Shown here: positions 7,406 through 18,063 of the stretch, one piece after another | How positions within the stretch are numbered: the first letter of the stretch is position 1 | How the letters are laid out: each line of letters begins with the position of its first letter | Assembly: GCA_041391505.1 (NCBI GenBank) | Contig: JAWKNW010000024.1 | Coordinates: forward strand, 1 to 64,000 | Origin: Rhodothermales bacterium | GTDB lineage: Bacteria > Bacteroidota > Rhodothermia > Rhodothermales > JAHQVL01 | DNA: 64,000 nucleotides | Direction: 5' to 3' | Made by a program: the position numbers and the translations under genes | Notes under the pieces: model-generated | What the model was told of the DNA's origin: nothing | Databases searched by the model: none | What the model saw: the letters and a program-made list of their open reading frames with translations, nothing else

Positions 7406-8503
7406 TCACCGCATGCGTTTACGCCTGTTGCGGATAAAATCCTCGAAGAGAAATTCCCCGAGGTTATCCAGGCTCGCATAATACGCCCGGCCCTGATTCG
7501 CTTCTGTTAACTCGCGCACAAAATTCTGGAGGTACGGATCCCTCGCGATCATGAACGTGGTGATGGCGATCCCCTCCCGCCGGCACACGACTGCCTCGTC
7601 GAGCACCTTGTTGACGATCCGCCGGTCCAGCCCGAACGCGTTCCGGTACATCCGGCCGTATTCGATGTGACAGCTCGGCTTGCCGTCGGTGATCATGAAG
7701 ATCTGCTTGTTGCGGTTCTTCCGCCGGCGCAGGATGTCGCGCGCCCGCTGCAGGCCGGACCGGGTGTTCGTGTAATACGGACCCACGTTGAGATACGGCA
7801 GATCCTTGATCGACACCTCCCACGCCTCGTTGCCGAACGCCACGATATCCAGCGTGTCCTTGGGGTAGCGGGTGAGGATGAGTTCGGACAGCGCCATGGC
7901 GGTCTTGCGCGCCGGCGTGATGCGGTCCTCGCCGTAGAGCACCATCGAGTGCGACAGGTCGATCATCAGGACCGTCGCCATGCTGGTCTGGAAGTCGGTT
8001 TCGTAGACCTGGAAATCGTCTTCGGACAGATTCCAGTCGCCGGCGCCGCAGCGCTTGAAGGTGTTGGCGAGCGTCCCGCTCACGTCGATCAGGCTGACGT
8101 CGTCGCCGAACTGCCAGTTGCGGGTTTCGGGCATCCGTTCGTCGCCCCGGCCCACGTGCGGCGTCTTGTGGTCTCCGCGTCCGCCCTTGCGCAGCTGGCG
8201 GAACACCTCTTCGAGCGAGCGGGAGCGGATCGAGCGCTCCATGCGCGCCGTGATGCGCGGCACGCCCTGTTCGCCCTCTTCCAGAAAGCCGCGTCGCTTC
8301 ATCTCTTCGATAAAATCGCCGATGCCCATCGACTCGTCCGTCAGCCCGTACTTCCGGTCGAGCTGAGTCAGCCAGTTCAGCGCCTCGCGGGCATCGCCGG
8401 CGGTATGCTGCAGGAGCTGCTGGAAGATATCCATCAGCCGATCAAACGCCGGCAGCTGCTCGCCGTGTCGTTCGTCGTCCCAGGCGGTGTAGCGGATGTA
8501 CAT
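7406..8503 (-). CDS. VWA-domain protein
   Basis: A 365-residue soluble protein. Residues about 1-165 are helical and charged with no clear domain. From about 175 a von Willebrand A domain begins with the MIDAS motif MIDLSHSMVLYGEDR, continues KTAMALSELILTRYPKDTLDIVAFG and reaches the second metal-binding loop ITDGKPSCH (about 280). Such proteins often work beside a MoxR or Mg-chelatase-type AAA+ ATPase; none is encoded here within reach. The gene starts right at the edge of the inverted repeat at 8504-8613. Its role is unknown. Confidence 0.85.
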   Translation of the reverse strand: MYIRYTAWDDERHGEQLPAFDRLMDIFQQLLQHTAGDAREALNWLTQLDRKYGLTDESMGIGDFIEEMKRRGFLEEGEQGVPRITARMERSIRSRSLEEVFRQLRKGGRGDHKTPHVGRGDERMPETRNWQFGDDVSLIDVSGTLANTFKRCGAGDWNLSEDDFQVYETDFQTSMATVLMIDLSHSMVLYGEDRITPARKTAMALSELILTRYPKDTLDIVAFGNEAWEVSIKDLPYLNVGPYYTNTRSGLQRARDILRRRKNRNKQIFMITDGKPSCHIEYGRMYRNAFGLDRRIVNKVLDEAVVCRREGIAITTFMIARDPYLQNFVRELTEANQGRAYYASLDNLGEFLFEDFIRNRRKRMR

Positions 8504-8613
8504 GCGATTAGCGAAAACGATTAGCGATTAGGGATTAGCGAATAACGATTGGCGATTGGAGGCTGGCAAGCATCCCTCACCAATCGCTACTCTTTAATCG
8601 CTATTCGCTAATC
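8504..8613. repeat. Intergenic inverted repeat built of reiterated GATTAGC-type words
   Basis: The left arm (8504-8559) strings together GCGATTAG, ACGATTAG, GGATTAGCGAATA and GCGATTGG. The right arm (8579-8613) is nearly its reverse complement, ending TATTCGCTAATCC. The arms are separated by about 19 bases. The repeat fills the whole space between the stop of the TPR gene and the start of the VWA gene, so on RNA it would form a long imperfect hairpin next to the VWA start codon. It resembles the elements at 37934 and 54184 in design but not in sequence. Confidence 0.8.
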
Positions 8614-8615
8614 CT

Positions 8616-9815
8616 TCAGCCCTGATACGGCTTTTTAAGGTATTCCTCAGCGCGGTCGTGCGCGCCGGCCCAGTCATCGAGCTTGAGGACCTGACGGTAG
8701 TATGCCTCAGCGCGGCTCCGGTTCTTGAGGGCGTCGTTTATCATCCCGAGCCGCAGGTAGCCGAGCACCTTGAAGCCCGACGGCACGCCATCGCGGTCGA
8801 GTATCCGTTCGAGCCGCTCGAAGGATGCGAGGGCGGCGTCGTATTCGCGATAGGCCATCTGGCTGCGGCCGAGGTAATAAAAGGCCTGCTCGGCGATGGC
8901 GTCGCTGTACCCCGGCTCGCCGGCGTCGTAGCGCCGCACCACGTCCTCCATGATCTCCGCCGCCTGGCGCCACCGCCCCCAGCGAACGTACACGCGGCCC
9001 TCGAACGCGTGGAAAAAGGAGTTCCTGGGATGCTCCTTCCGCAGCCACTGGATGTATTCCAGACTGTGCTTGTAGTCCTCCTCGTAACCGTAATAGATCT
9101 GCAGAAGGAAATACGCCGCCTCGGTGCGGATAAAATACCCCTCGTCCATCGTGCGCCGCAGTTCGGCGAGCCCCCGGTCGATGTCGCCCTTTGGCATGAA
9201 CAGGGTGAACGGCCGCACCATCGGGTACTGCCGCGGGATGACCACCGAAAAATAGTCGTAGATCCCTTTGCCGAACACGTAGTCGGCGTTCGATGGGTCC
9301 TTCTCGGCGATCTTCATCACGTAGTCGAGCGCGTTTTTACCGTCGAGCGCGGCCTTCATCCACTGACCGCGGTTCGACTTGAGCCGGCCGCTGAAGCCGT
9401 GCGCGGCGCCTTTGAAGAAGATGGCGTCGAAGTCGTCCCGGTCTCGCTTGAGCATCCGGTTCGATCGGTCGATGACCACGTCCATTTCATGGAAAAACGC
9501 ATCGTCGTATTCCGTCGAGGTGAGATCGATCATGATGTCCCACCAGATGTTCAGCCCTTTGAGGAAGGGGCCGACGGGATGATCGGGATACAGCGCCTCG
9601 ATCTGGAGGAAGGCCGCGTTCGCCTCCTCCTTTTCCATGTTGTACAGATGCTCCAGGCCGATCTTGCCCAGTTCGCGAACGCGCGGGTCGTCGAGGATCG
9701 TGCCGCCGCGGGACTGGGCGTGCACGGACAGGGTGGACAGCCCGGCGACGAGCAGATGAAGTAATATGGCCATGAGGGCCGGACGGAGAGCCCAGTAGCG
9801 ACGGAGTGCGGTCAT
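8616..9815 (-). CDS. Exported tetratricopeptide-repeat protein
   Basis: From the chosen start at 9815 the product has 399 residues. It opens MTALRRYWALRPALMAILLHLLVAGLSTLSVHAQ, a signal peptide with a cleavage-type end. The mature part is helical with TPR-like pairs (for example EEANAAFLQIEALYPDHPVG, DAALASFERLERILD, RAEAYYRQVLKLDDWAGA), so a protein-interaction role in the periplasm is likely. The open frame reaches back to 10079, but those codons include a translated REP-like repeat (HPRESGDP) and are excluded. The ATG at 9815 sits in GAGGATGAC, the same word that ends the REP-like repeats. Confidence 0.82.
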   Translation of the reverse strand: MTALRRYWALRPALMAILLHLLVAGLSTLSVHAQSRGGTILDDPRVRELGKIGLEHLYNMEKEEANAAFLQIEALYPDHPVGPFLKGLNIWWDIMIDLTSTEYDDAFFHEMDVVIDRSNRMLKRDRDDFDAIFFKGAAHGFSGRLKSNRGQWMKAALDGKNALDYVMKIAEKDPSNADYVFGKGIYDYFSVVIPRQYPMVRPFTLFMPKGDIDRGLAELRRTMDEGYFIRTEAAYFLLQIYYGYEEDYKHSLEYIQWLRKEHPRNSFFHAFEGRVYVRWGRWRQAAEIMEDVVRRYDAGEPGYSDAIAEQAFYYLGRSQMAYREYDAALASFERLERILDRDGVPSGFKVLGYLRLGMINDALKNRSRAEAYYRQVLKLDDWAGAHDRAEEYLKKPYQG

Positions 9816-9848
9816 CCTCGAATCAAATGCGGGTACTACGCCTCCCCT

Positions 9849-9932
9849 CGTCATCCCCAACTCGATTGGGGATCCAAGCAACCAAACAGTCTTGCATGGA
9901 TCCCCGCTTTCGCGAGGATGACGTATTCGCCT
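9849..9932. repeat. REP-like pair in inverted orientation
   Basis: CGTCATCCCCAACTCGAT with GGGGATCCAAGC faces GCATGGATCCCCGCTTTCGC and GAGGATGACG. The outer ends CGTCATCC and GGATGACG are perfect inverted copies. This is the widespread bacterial repeat whose translation gives 'HPRESGDP' or 'WIPACAGMT'. It lies upstream of the TPR gene; the rest of the 336-bp gap (9816-10151) holds only the hairpin at 10069-10098. Confidence 0.8.
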
Positions 9933-10068
9933 CGTCACACCTAATACAATACCAAAGACCCGATCACGACGGCTTGCCTCCGACGCAATCGGGAGGTGAC
10001 GGCTACGATCGAAATCCTTTCTATCCAACCTGAAACCCATTTCGTGTAACATAGAGCCATTTACAAAG

Positions 10069-10098
10069 CGAAAGGGCATCCCATGGAATGCCCTTTCG
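10069..10098 (-). terminator. Hairpin, probable terminator after bioY
   Basis: CGAAAGGGCAT pairs perfectly with ATGCCCTTTCG over 11 bases around an 8-base loop. On the minus strand it follows the bioY stop by about 55 bases and is trailed by CTTTGTAAAT, only weakly T-rich. It is the best candidate for the end of the DUF2157-DUF4401-GDYXXLXY-bioY operon. Confidence 0.6.
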
Positions 10099-10151
10099 TG
10101 CTAGGTTCTATCGTCGTGACGGCGGGGATGGTTCCTCCCCCGCCAGGGTGC

Positions 10152-10751
10152 TCAGCGCACAGGGCGCTCGGGCCAGAAGCGGCGGGTGCCGGTGTAGACG
10201 AGACTGACGAAGAGGATCTTGGCGAGGTCGACCGGCAGGAACGAAAGCCATCCCTTCACGATCGACTCGCTCCACGTCGCGTGGTTCGCCGCGTAATGGA
10301 GCCACGTCACGCCGAAGGCGAACAGGGTGAGCGACCCGAGCAGCATCGCGATCGTGCTGCCGGACAGCGTGTTCCAGTGCCGCGAGGCGCGCCCCACGAC
10401 GGCGGCGGCCAGCGGCGCGCCGATCAGGTAGCCGGCCGACGCCGCGCTTGCGAGGTAGGCAAAGCCATATCCTTCGCCGGCGAACACCGGAAACACCATG
10501 CCGATCGCGAGATAAAGCAGCTGCGACAGCAGCCCCCCGCGCCATCCGAGATAGAGTCCGCTGCCGTAGATGGCGAGCGACTGCAGGGTGAACGGCACTT
10601 CCCAGATGTAGATACGCGCCTGTGCGCCCAGCGCGGTCAGCAGCGCAAAACCGACGATGCCGGCCGCCTGAACAAACGCCGAAGCGCGTTCCTGACGCAG
10701 GGCATCGACAATAGCGTGACGCGGGGATTCGACCTGGAATAATGAATGCAT
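10152..10751 (-). CDS. bioY: BioY family biotin transporter substrate-binding subunit
   Basis: Start chosen at 10751 (199 residues), because the upstream part of the open frame overlaps the previous gene and is not membrane-like. The protein has about six hydrophobic helices, including FVQAAGIVGFALLTALGAQA, the conserved EVPFTLQSLAIYGSGLYLGWRGG region and the loop YGFAYLASAASAGYLIGAPLAA. These are BioY hallmarks: the S component of an ECF transporter, or a stand-alone importer, for biotin. No biotin synthesis gene or ECF ATPase is in the window. It sits 34 bp after the GDYXXLXY gene. Confidence 0.88.
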   Translation of the reverse strand: MHSLFQVESPRHAIVDALRQERASAFVQAAGIVGFALLTALGAQARIYIWEVPFTLQSLAIYGSGLYLGWRGGLLSQLLYLAIGMVFPVFAGEGYGFAYLASAASAGYLIGAPLAAAVVGRASRHWNTLSGSTIAMLLGSLTLFAFGVTWLHYAANHATWSESIVKGWLSFLPVDLAKILFVSLVYTGTRRFWPERPVR

Positions 10752-10785
10752 GGCAGTGATGAAACGTAATGGCTGAAGAACAGGC

Positions 10786-11301
10786 TCAGGGCGGACCCGG
10801 CAGCGGATTTCGCGCGCTGTCGCGTACGCCGGCAAGCAGCACCTGCCCCCGGGATCCGACGCGGAGTTCGGCATACCGGGCCTGCCGGTAATAGTCGGCC
10901 TGGTCCTGTTCGATAAAAAAGGCTTCGGCCCCGACGCAGAGGTGATCCACGCAGGTACGATACCGCAAGATACGCTCTTGCGGCGAAAGTTCATCGCCTT
11001 CGCCGAAGTAGCGAACCTCCGTACCCACTCGGTTGCTGTCGAGTTTCACCGCGAGCAGCCCGGAGCGCGGCGGCGCCGGCTCCCCGGCCGCGAAGCCCGT
11101 AAGCAACGGGTAGCTGAGCCGGACGTACCGGCCCTGGATGATCATCTTGTCTCCGCTGACATCGAGCGGCAGCAGCATCGGCTCGCCGTAGCGCAGCATG
11201 CGCTCTCCCTGCACGATGAGCAGGGACGGAACGGCCAGCGCCAGCATCGTCGCCGTGAAAAAGGTCCATGTTTGCCAGCGCGCCGGCGATCTTCGTCTCA
11301 T
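10786..11301 (-). CDS. GDYXXLXY-domain membrane protein
   Basis: This 171-residue protein has one N-terminal membrane segment (about 12-30) and a soluble part carrying QGRYVRLSYPL, the local version of the GDYxxLxY motif that names the family. It ends in a Gly/Pro-rich tail. Family members are almost always encoded with DUF2157 and DUF4401 membrane proteins, as here: its start overlaps the DUF4401 stop by four bases. Function is unknown; a joint membrane complex is a fair inference. Confidence 0.85.
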   Translation of the reverse strand: MRRRSPARWQTWTFFTATMLALAVPSLLIVQGERMLRYGEPMLLPLDVSGDKMIIQGRYVRLSYPLLTGFAAGEPAPPRSGLLAVKLDSNRVGTEVRYFGEGDELSPQERILRYRTCVDHLCVGAEAFFIEQDQADYYRQARYAELRVGSRGQVLLAGVRDSARNPLPGPP

Positions 11302-12362
11302 GGCGTCGCCTCCTCATCGGTTTCGGGCGCCCGGTAGAGCCGCAGCACGCCGCGCATGGCCAGGAGCACCAGACCGCTGCCCATGAGCAGCAGGGAGCGG
11401 TCGAGCAGGTTCATATCGATCTCGTAGACGATATACCCCACCTGGGCCACAAACGCCGCGAGCAGAAACGCCGCCAGCGCCCGTTTGCCGCGGCCGTAGG
11501 CGAGCATCGTCAGCAGCAGCGAGGCGATGAGACCGGGGTGATCGAACGCAAAAAAGGCAAACAGCACGGCGAAGCCCAGCGCCGGCCGCGGAGCCACGCG
11601 CCGCACCACGTAGAGCAGGCCGATCGCGAGGCCGGCCGACGAGACCCAGATGCGCTGCACCGTGTAGATGGGCTCGATCTGCGCGACGAACAGCAGGGCC
11701 GGCAGCCCGAGCGTGAGCCCCAGCGCGAGAGGCTGGGCGAGCCGGGCGACGCCCCGCGCGGCGAGGGGCGATTCGTGCTCCCAGAGGTACACGGCGCCCA
11801 GCGCCATCCCGAGCACCAGGACATGCAGAAGCGCGTGCTGCTCCGATGCCGCGATCAGGGCGGCGAGACCAAACACCGCGACCAGCACGCTCAGCAGCCG
11901 GTGGATGGGGCTGGGATGGATGAAAAAAAGCAGCGCCGCCACGCCGGCCAGCGACGCCCACGTCCATTCCGGATTCTCCCAGATCTGATAGACGCCGACC
12001 GCCGCGCAGGCCTGGCCGGCCAGCCCCAGCGCGACCCCGAGCTGTTGCAGGAACATGGGCCGGCCCACATGGCCCAGCAGCACCGCCACCGCCATCAGGA
12101 CGAGGCCGGCGACCAGAAACTCGGGGCCTTCGTCGACCCAGTCCACCGCGATCAAAAAAAACAGGATCAGCAGGCTCGCGATCCACGCGCTCGCCGACAC
12201 CAGCGCGACTACATACCACGGCGCCGGCGCCTCCTCCGTCCGCTCGGACAGCGCCGCGCCCACCCGTTCGATGCCTGCCGCGTCGATATAGCCTTCCGCC
12301 GCCAGGGCGACCGTCAGATCGCCCCAGGTCGACCTGGAATCGAGAGGTTGCCGCTCGCTCAT
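11298..12362 (-). CDS. DUF4401 multi-pass membrane protein
   Basis: Starting at 12362 the product has 354 residues, MSERQPLDSRSTWGDLTVAL. About ten hydrophobic helices follow from residue 50 onward, separated by very short loops. This arrangement, together with the DUF2157 gene before it and GDYXXLXY after it, identifies the DUF4401 family. The start codon overlaps the DUF2157 stop (12359-12361). The open frame runs further upstream to 13070 but there it is a shadow of DUF2157. No enzymatic motif is visible. Confidence 0.85.
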   Translation of the reverse strand: MSERQPLDSRSTWGDLTVALAAEGYIDAAGIERVGAALSERTEEAPAPWYVVALVSASAWIASLLILFFLIAVDWVDEGPEFLVAGLVLMAVAVLLGHVGRPMFLQQLGVALGLAGQACAAVGVYQIWENPEWTWASLAGVAALLFFIHPSPIHRLLSVLVAVFGLAALIAASEQHALLHVLVLGMALGAVYLWEHESPLAARGVARLAQPLALGLTLGLPALLFVAQIEPIYTVQRIWVSSAGLAIGLLYVVRRVAPRPALGFAVLFAFFAFDHPGLIASLLLTMLAYGRGKRALAAFLLAAFVAQVGYIVYEIDMNLLDRSLLLMGSGLVLLAMRGVLRLYRAPETDEEATP

Positions 12363-13345
12363 GCCCCGTTCGCCTCCTTCCCGATCGTCTGTTTGCGCAA
12401 CCATCCGGCAGCGAGCGTGGAACCGCCCAGCACCGCGATCGCGGCGACCAGGAAGCCCCAGAACGACGCATCGAACGCGCGAACGATCGCCGAAGCGCCT
12501 ACCGCGATGAGCGCCATAAATACCGCGGCAATCATCATCGGATCGGGGCGCACGCGCCGGTAATACCAGGTCATGCCGGCGCAGACCACCGCCAGCAGCA
12601 CGACGGCCACCACCTGGAGCGCCCCATGGCTGAAGACATCGAATATGGCGTCGAGCGACGGTGATACGGTCGCGAACAGCAGCGCCGCGCCCAGCACGCG
12701 GGGCGCCCAGCGCGGGGCCAGCCACGAAGCGCCCCGCTGGATGCCTGCCTCCCACACGACCAGCGCCGCGCCGGTGATCAGGACAACGCCGACGAACGGC
12801 AACGCCTTGTTGAAGGCCACCATCCCCTCCGTGCTGTAACTCACCCACGTCGCATTTGCGAGGGCGATCGCGAGGATCCAGTTGCCGGCAAACCGGCTCG
12901 CCACCGTCCATCCCAGGATCAGGACGAGCCACAGCCCGAACAGCAGATACCAGGGCGAGCCGGTGGGATAGACCTGGCCGTACACTCCCAGCCAGACGCC
13001 GACCAGCACACTCGCCGCGATCGAGGCCGCGTGACCGACGGGTTTCCCCCAGCAGATCCAGGCGGTCCACACGCTGCCCAACAGGCCCGCAACCACCAGC
13101 GCGAACTTGTAGCGCGGCAACAGGTCGTCCCAGTTATAGGCAAAAAAGACGACGACGCCGGCGAGGACGAGCACTACGCCGAGCGCGAGCAGGGTCCGCT
13201 CGATGATGCGCCGCCACGCGCTACGATCCGGCAGGACCCGGATCAGCACGAGGGCGCGTTCGAGGGTCTCGGCGTCGATCACGCCGTCGCGCGCCAGTGC
13301 GCGCAGGGTGTGGGGCGAGGGGGGCGTTTCGGCGGATGATGGCAT
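12359..13345 (-). CDS. DUF2157 multi-pass membrane protein
   Basis: The start at 13345 gives 328 residues, MPSSAETPPSPHTLRALARDG. The N-terminal cytoplasmic part (LARDGVIDAETLERALVLIRVLP) matches the short leader of DUF2157 proteins. Next come the family sequence LLALGVVLVLAGVVVFFAYNWDDLLP and about nine further helices. It is the first gene of a tight operon with DUF4401 and GDYXXLXY, each overlapping the next. Upstream codons of the same frame are Arg/Ser-rich and unlike a protein start. Role unknown. Confidence 0.88.
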   Translation of the reverse strand: MPSSAETPPSPHTLRALARDGVIDAETLERALVLIRVLPDRSAWRRIIERTLLALGVVLVLAGVVVFFAYNWDDLLPRYKFALVVAGLLGSVWTAWICWGKPVGHAASIAASVLVGVWLGVYGQVYPTGSPWYLLFGLWLVLILGWTVASRFAGNWILAIALANATWVSYSTEGMVAFNKALPFVGVVLITGAALVVWEAGIQRGASWLAPRWAPRVLGAALLFATVSPSLDAIFDVFSHGALQVVAVVLLAVVCAGMTWYYRRVRPDPMMIAAVFMALIAVGASAIVRAFDASFWGFLVAAIAVLGGSTLAAGWLRKQTIGKEANGA

Positions 13346-13469
13346 GGTGGGTGGACTCGATGGCGCGGATCGCCTGAAGGTTACGCGAATCCGCTCGATC
13401 ACGCAATGATTCCTCCGTGTACGGCCGTTTGCGCCGGAGTTGCAGGATGGTCGCTCCGGAGAACGCCGC

Positions 13470-17195
<3,726 letters not shown>

Positions 17196-17246
17196 GGCGC
17201 GTTTCGCGGGATCGGTTTGGGTAACGATAAGGGGCGCGCGGCGGCG

Positions 17247-18014
17247 TCAGCGCGCCAGAAATGCCATCACAGCCTCGCCGAATGCTTCCGGCGCTTCGGC
17301 ATGCACCCAGTGGCCGGCGCCGGGCACGGTGAGCAGCTCCGCCGAGGGGAACAGACGGTAGATGTCCTGTTCATCCGCATCGCGCACATAGTCGGATGCT
17401 CCGCCGCGTATGAATAGCGCACTGCCTGTAAAGATCCCGCTTTCGGGGACGGCGGCGCTCAGCGCATCGTAATTTCGAATGAGCGCATCCAGGTTCATTT
17501 TCCACGTAAAACCGCCCCCGCTTTCGGCGGCCAGGTTCTTCAGCAGAAACTGCCGGACGGGCCAGGACGGGATGTCGGCGGCAAGCGCCTCGTCGATGGC
17601 GGCCCTGCTGCCCAGCGCGTTCACATCGAGCCGGCTCAGGGCGTCGAAGATCGTGGTATGATGCGGCGGATAGGCACGCGGCGCGATGTCGGCCACGACG
17701 AGCCGCTCGACCCGGTCGGGGTACGTCAACGCGAAGGTCATCGCCACCTTGCCGCCCATCGAGTGCCCGAGCAGGTGGGCGCGTTCCAGCTCCTGGTCGT
17801 CCATGAACCGCGCGATGTCCTCCGCCATGAGCGGGTACGACATCGCGTCGACATGGGGCGATCGCCCGTGGTTGCGCTGGTCGATGGCGTAGGTCGAGTA
17901 GGCCGGCCCGAAGACGTTTCGGCTCATGGAGTGCCAGTTGCCGCTGGCCCCGAGGAGTCCGTGCAGAATCAATAACGGAAAACCTTCGCCGTAGTGCTGG
18001 AAGAAGAGCTTCAT
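17247..18014 (-). CDS. Alpha/beta-fold hydrolase (esterase, YbfF-like)
   Basis: A 255-residue soluble hydrolase. The oxyanion region LLILHGLLGASGNW, the conserved AIDQRNHGRSPHVD, the nucleophile elbow LLGHSMGGKVAM (Ser about residue 94) and the C-terminal His in VPGAGHWVHAEAPE form a complete catalytic set. The order and spacing resemble YbfF-type acyl esterases. The substrate cannot be read from sequence. The gene precedes metH by 51 bp on the same strand, so they may be co-transcribed. Confidence 0.9.
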   Translation of the reverse strand: MKLFFQHYGEGFPLLILHGLLGASGNWHSMSRNVFGPAYSTYAIDQRNHGRSPHVDAMSYPLMAEDIARFMDDQELERAHLLGHSMGGKVAMTFALTYPDRVERLVVADIAPRAYPPHHTTIFDALSRLDVNALGSRAAIDEALAADIPSWPVRQFLLKNLAAESGGGFTWKMNLDALIRNYDALSAAVPESGIFTGSALFIRGGASDYVRDADEQDIYRLFPSAELLTVPGAGHWVHAEAPEAFGEAVMAFLAR

Positions 18015-18063
18015 GCGTGGTGGCGTTGAACGATCGAATACGGGTTCAACGCGCGAACGGCAA

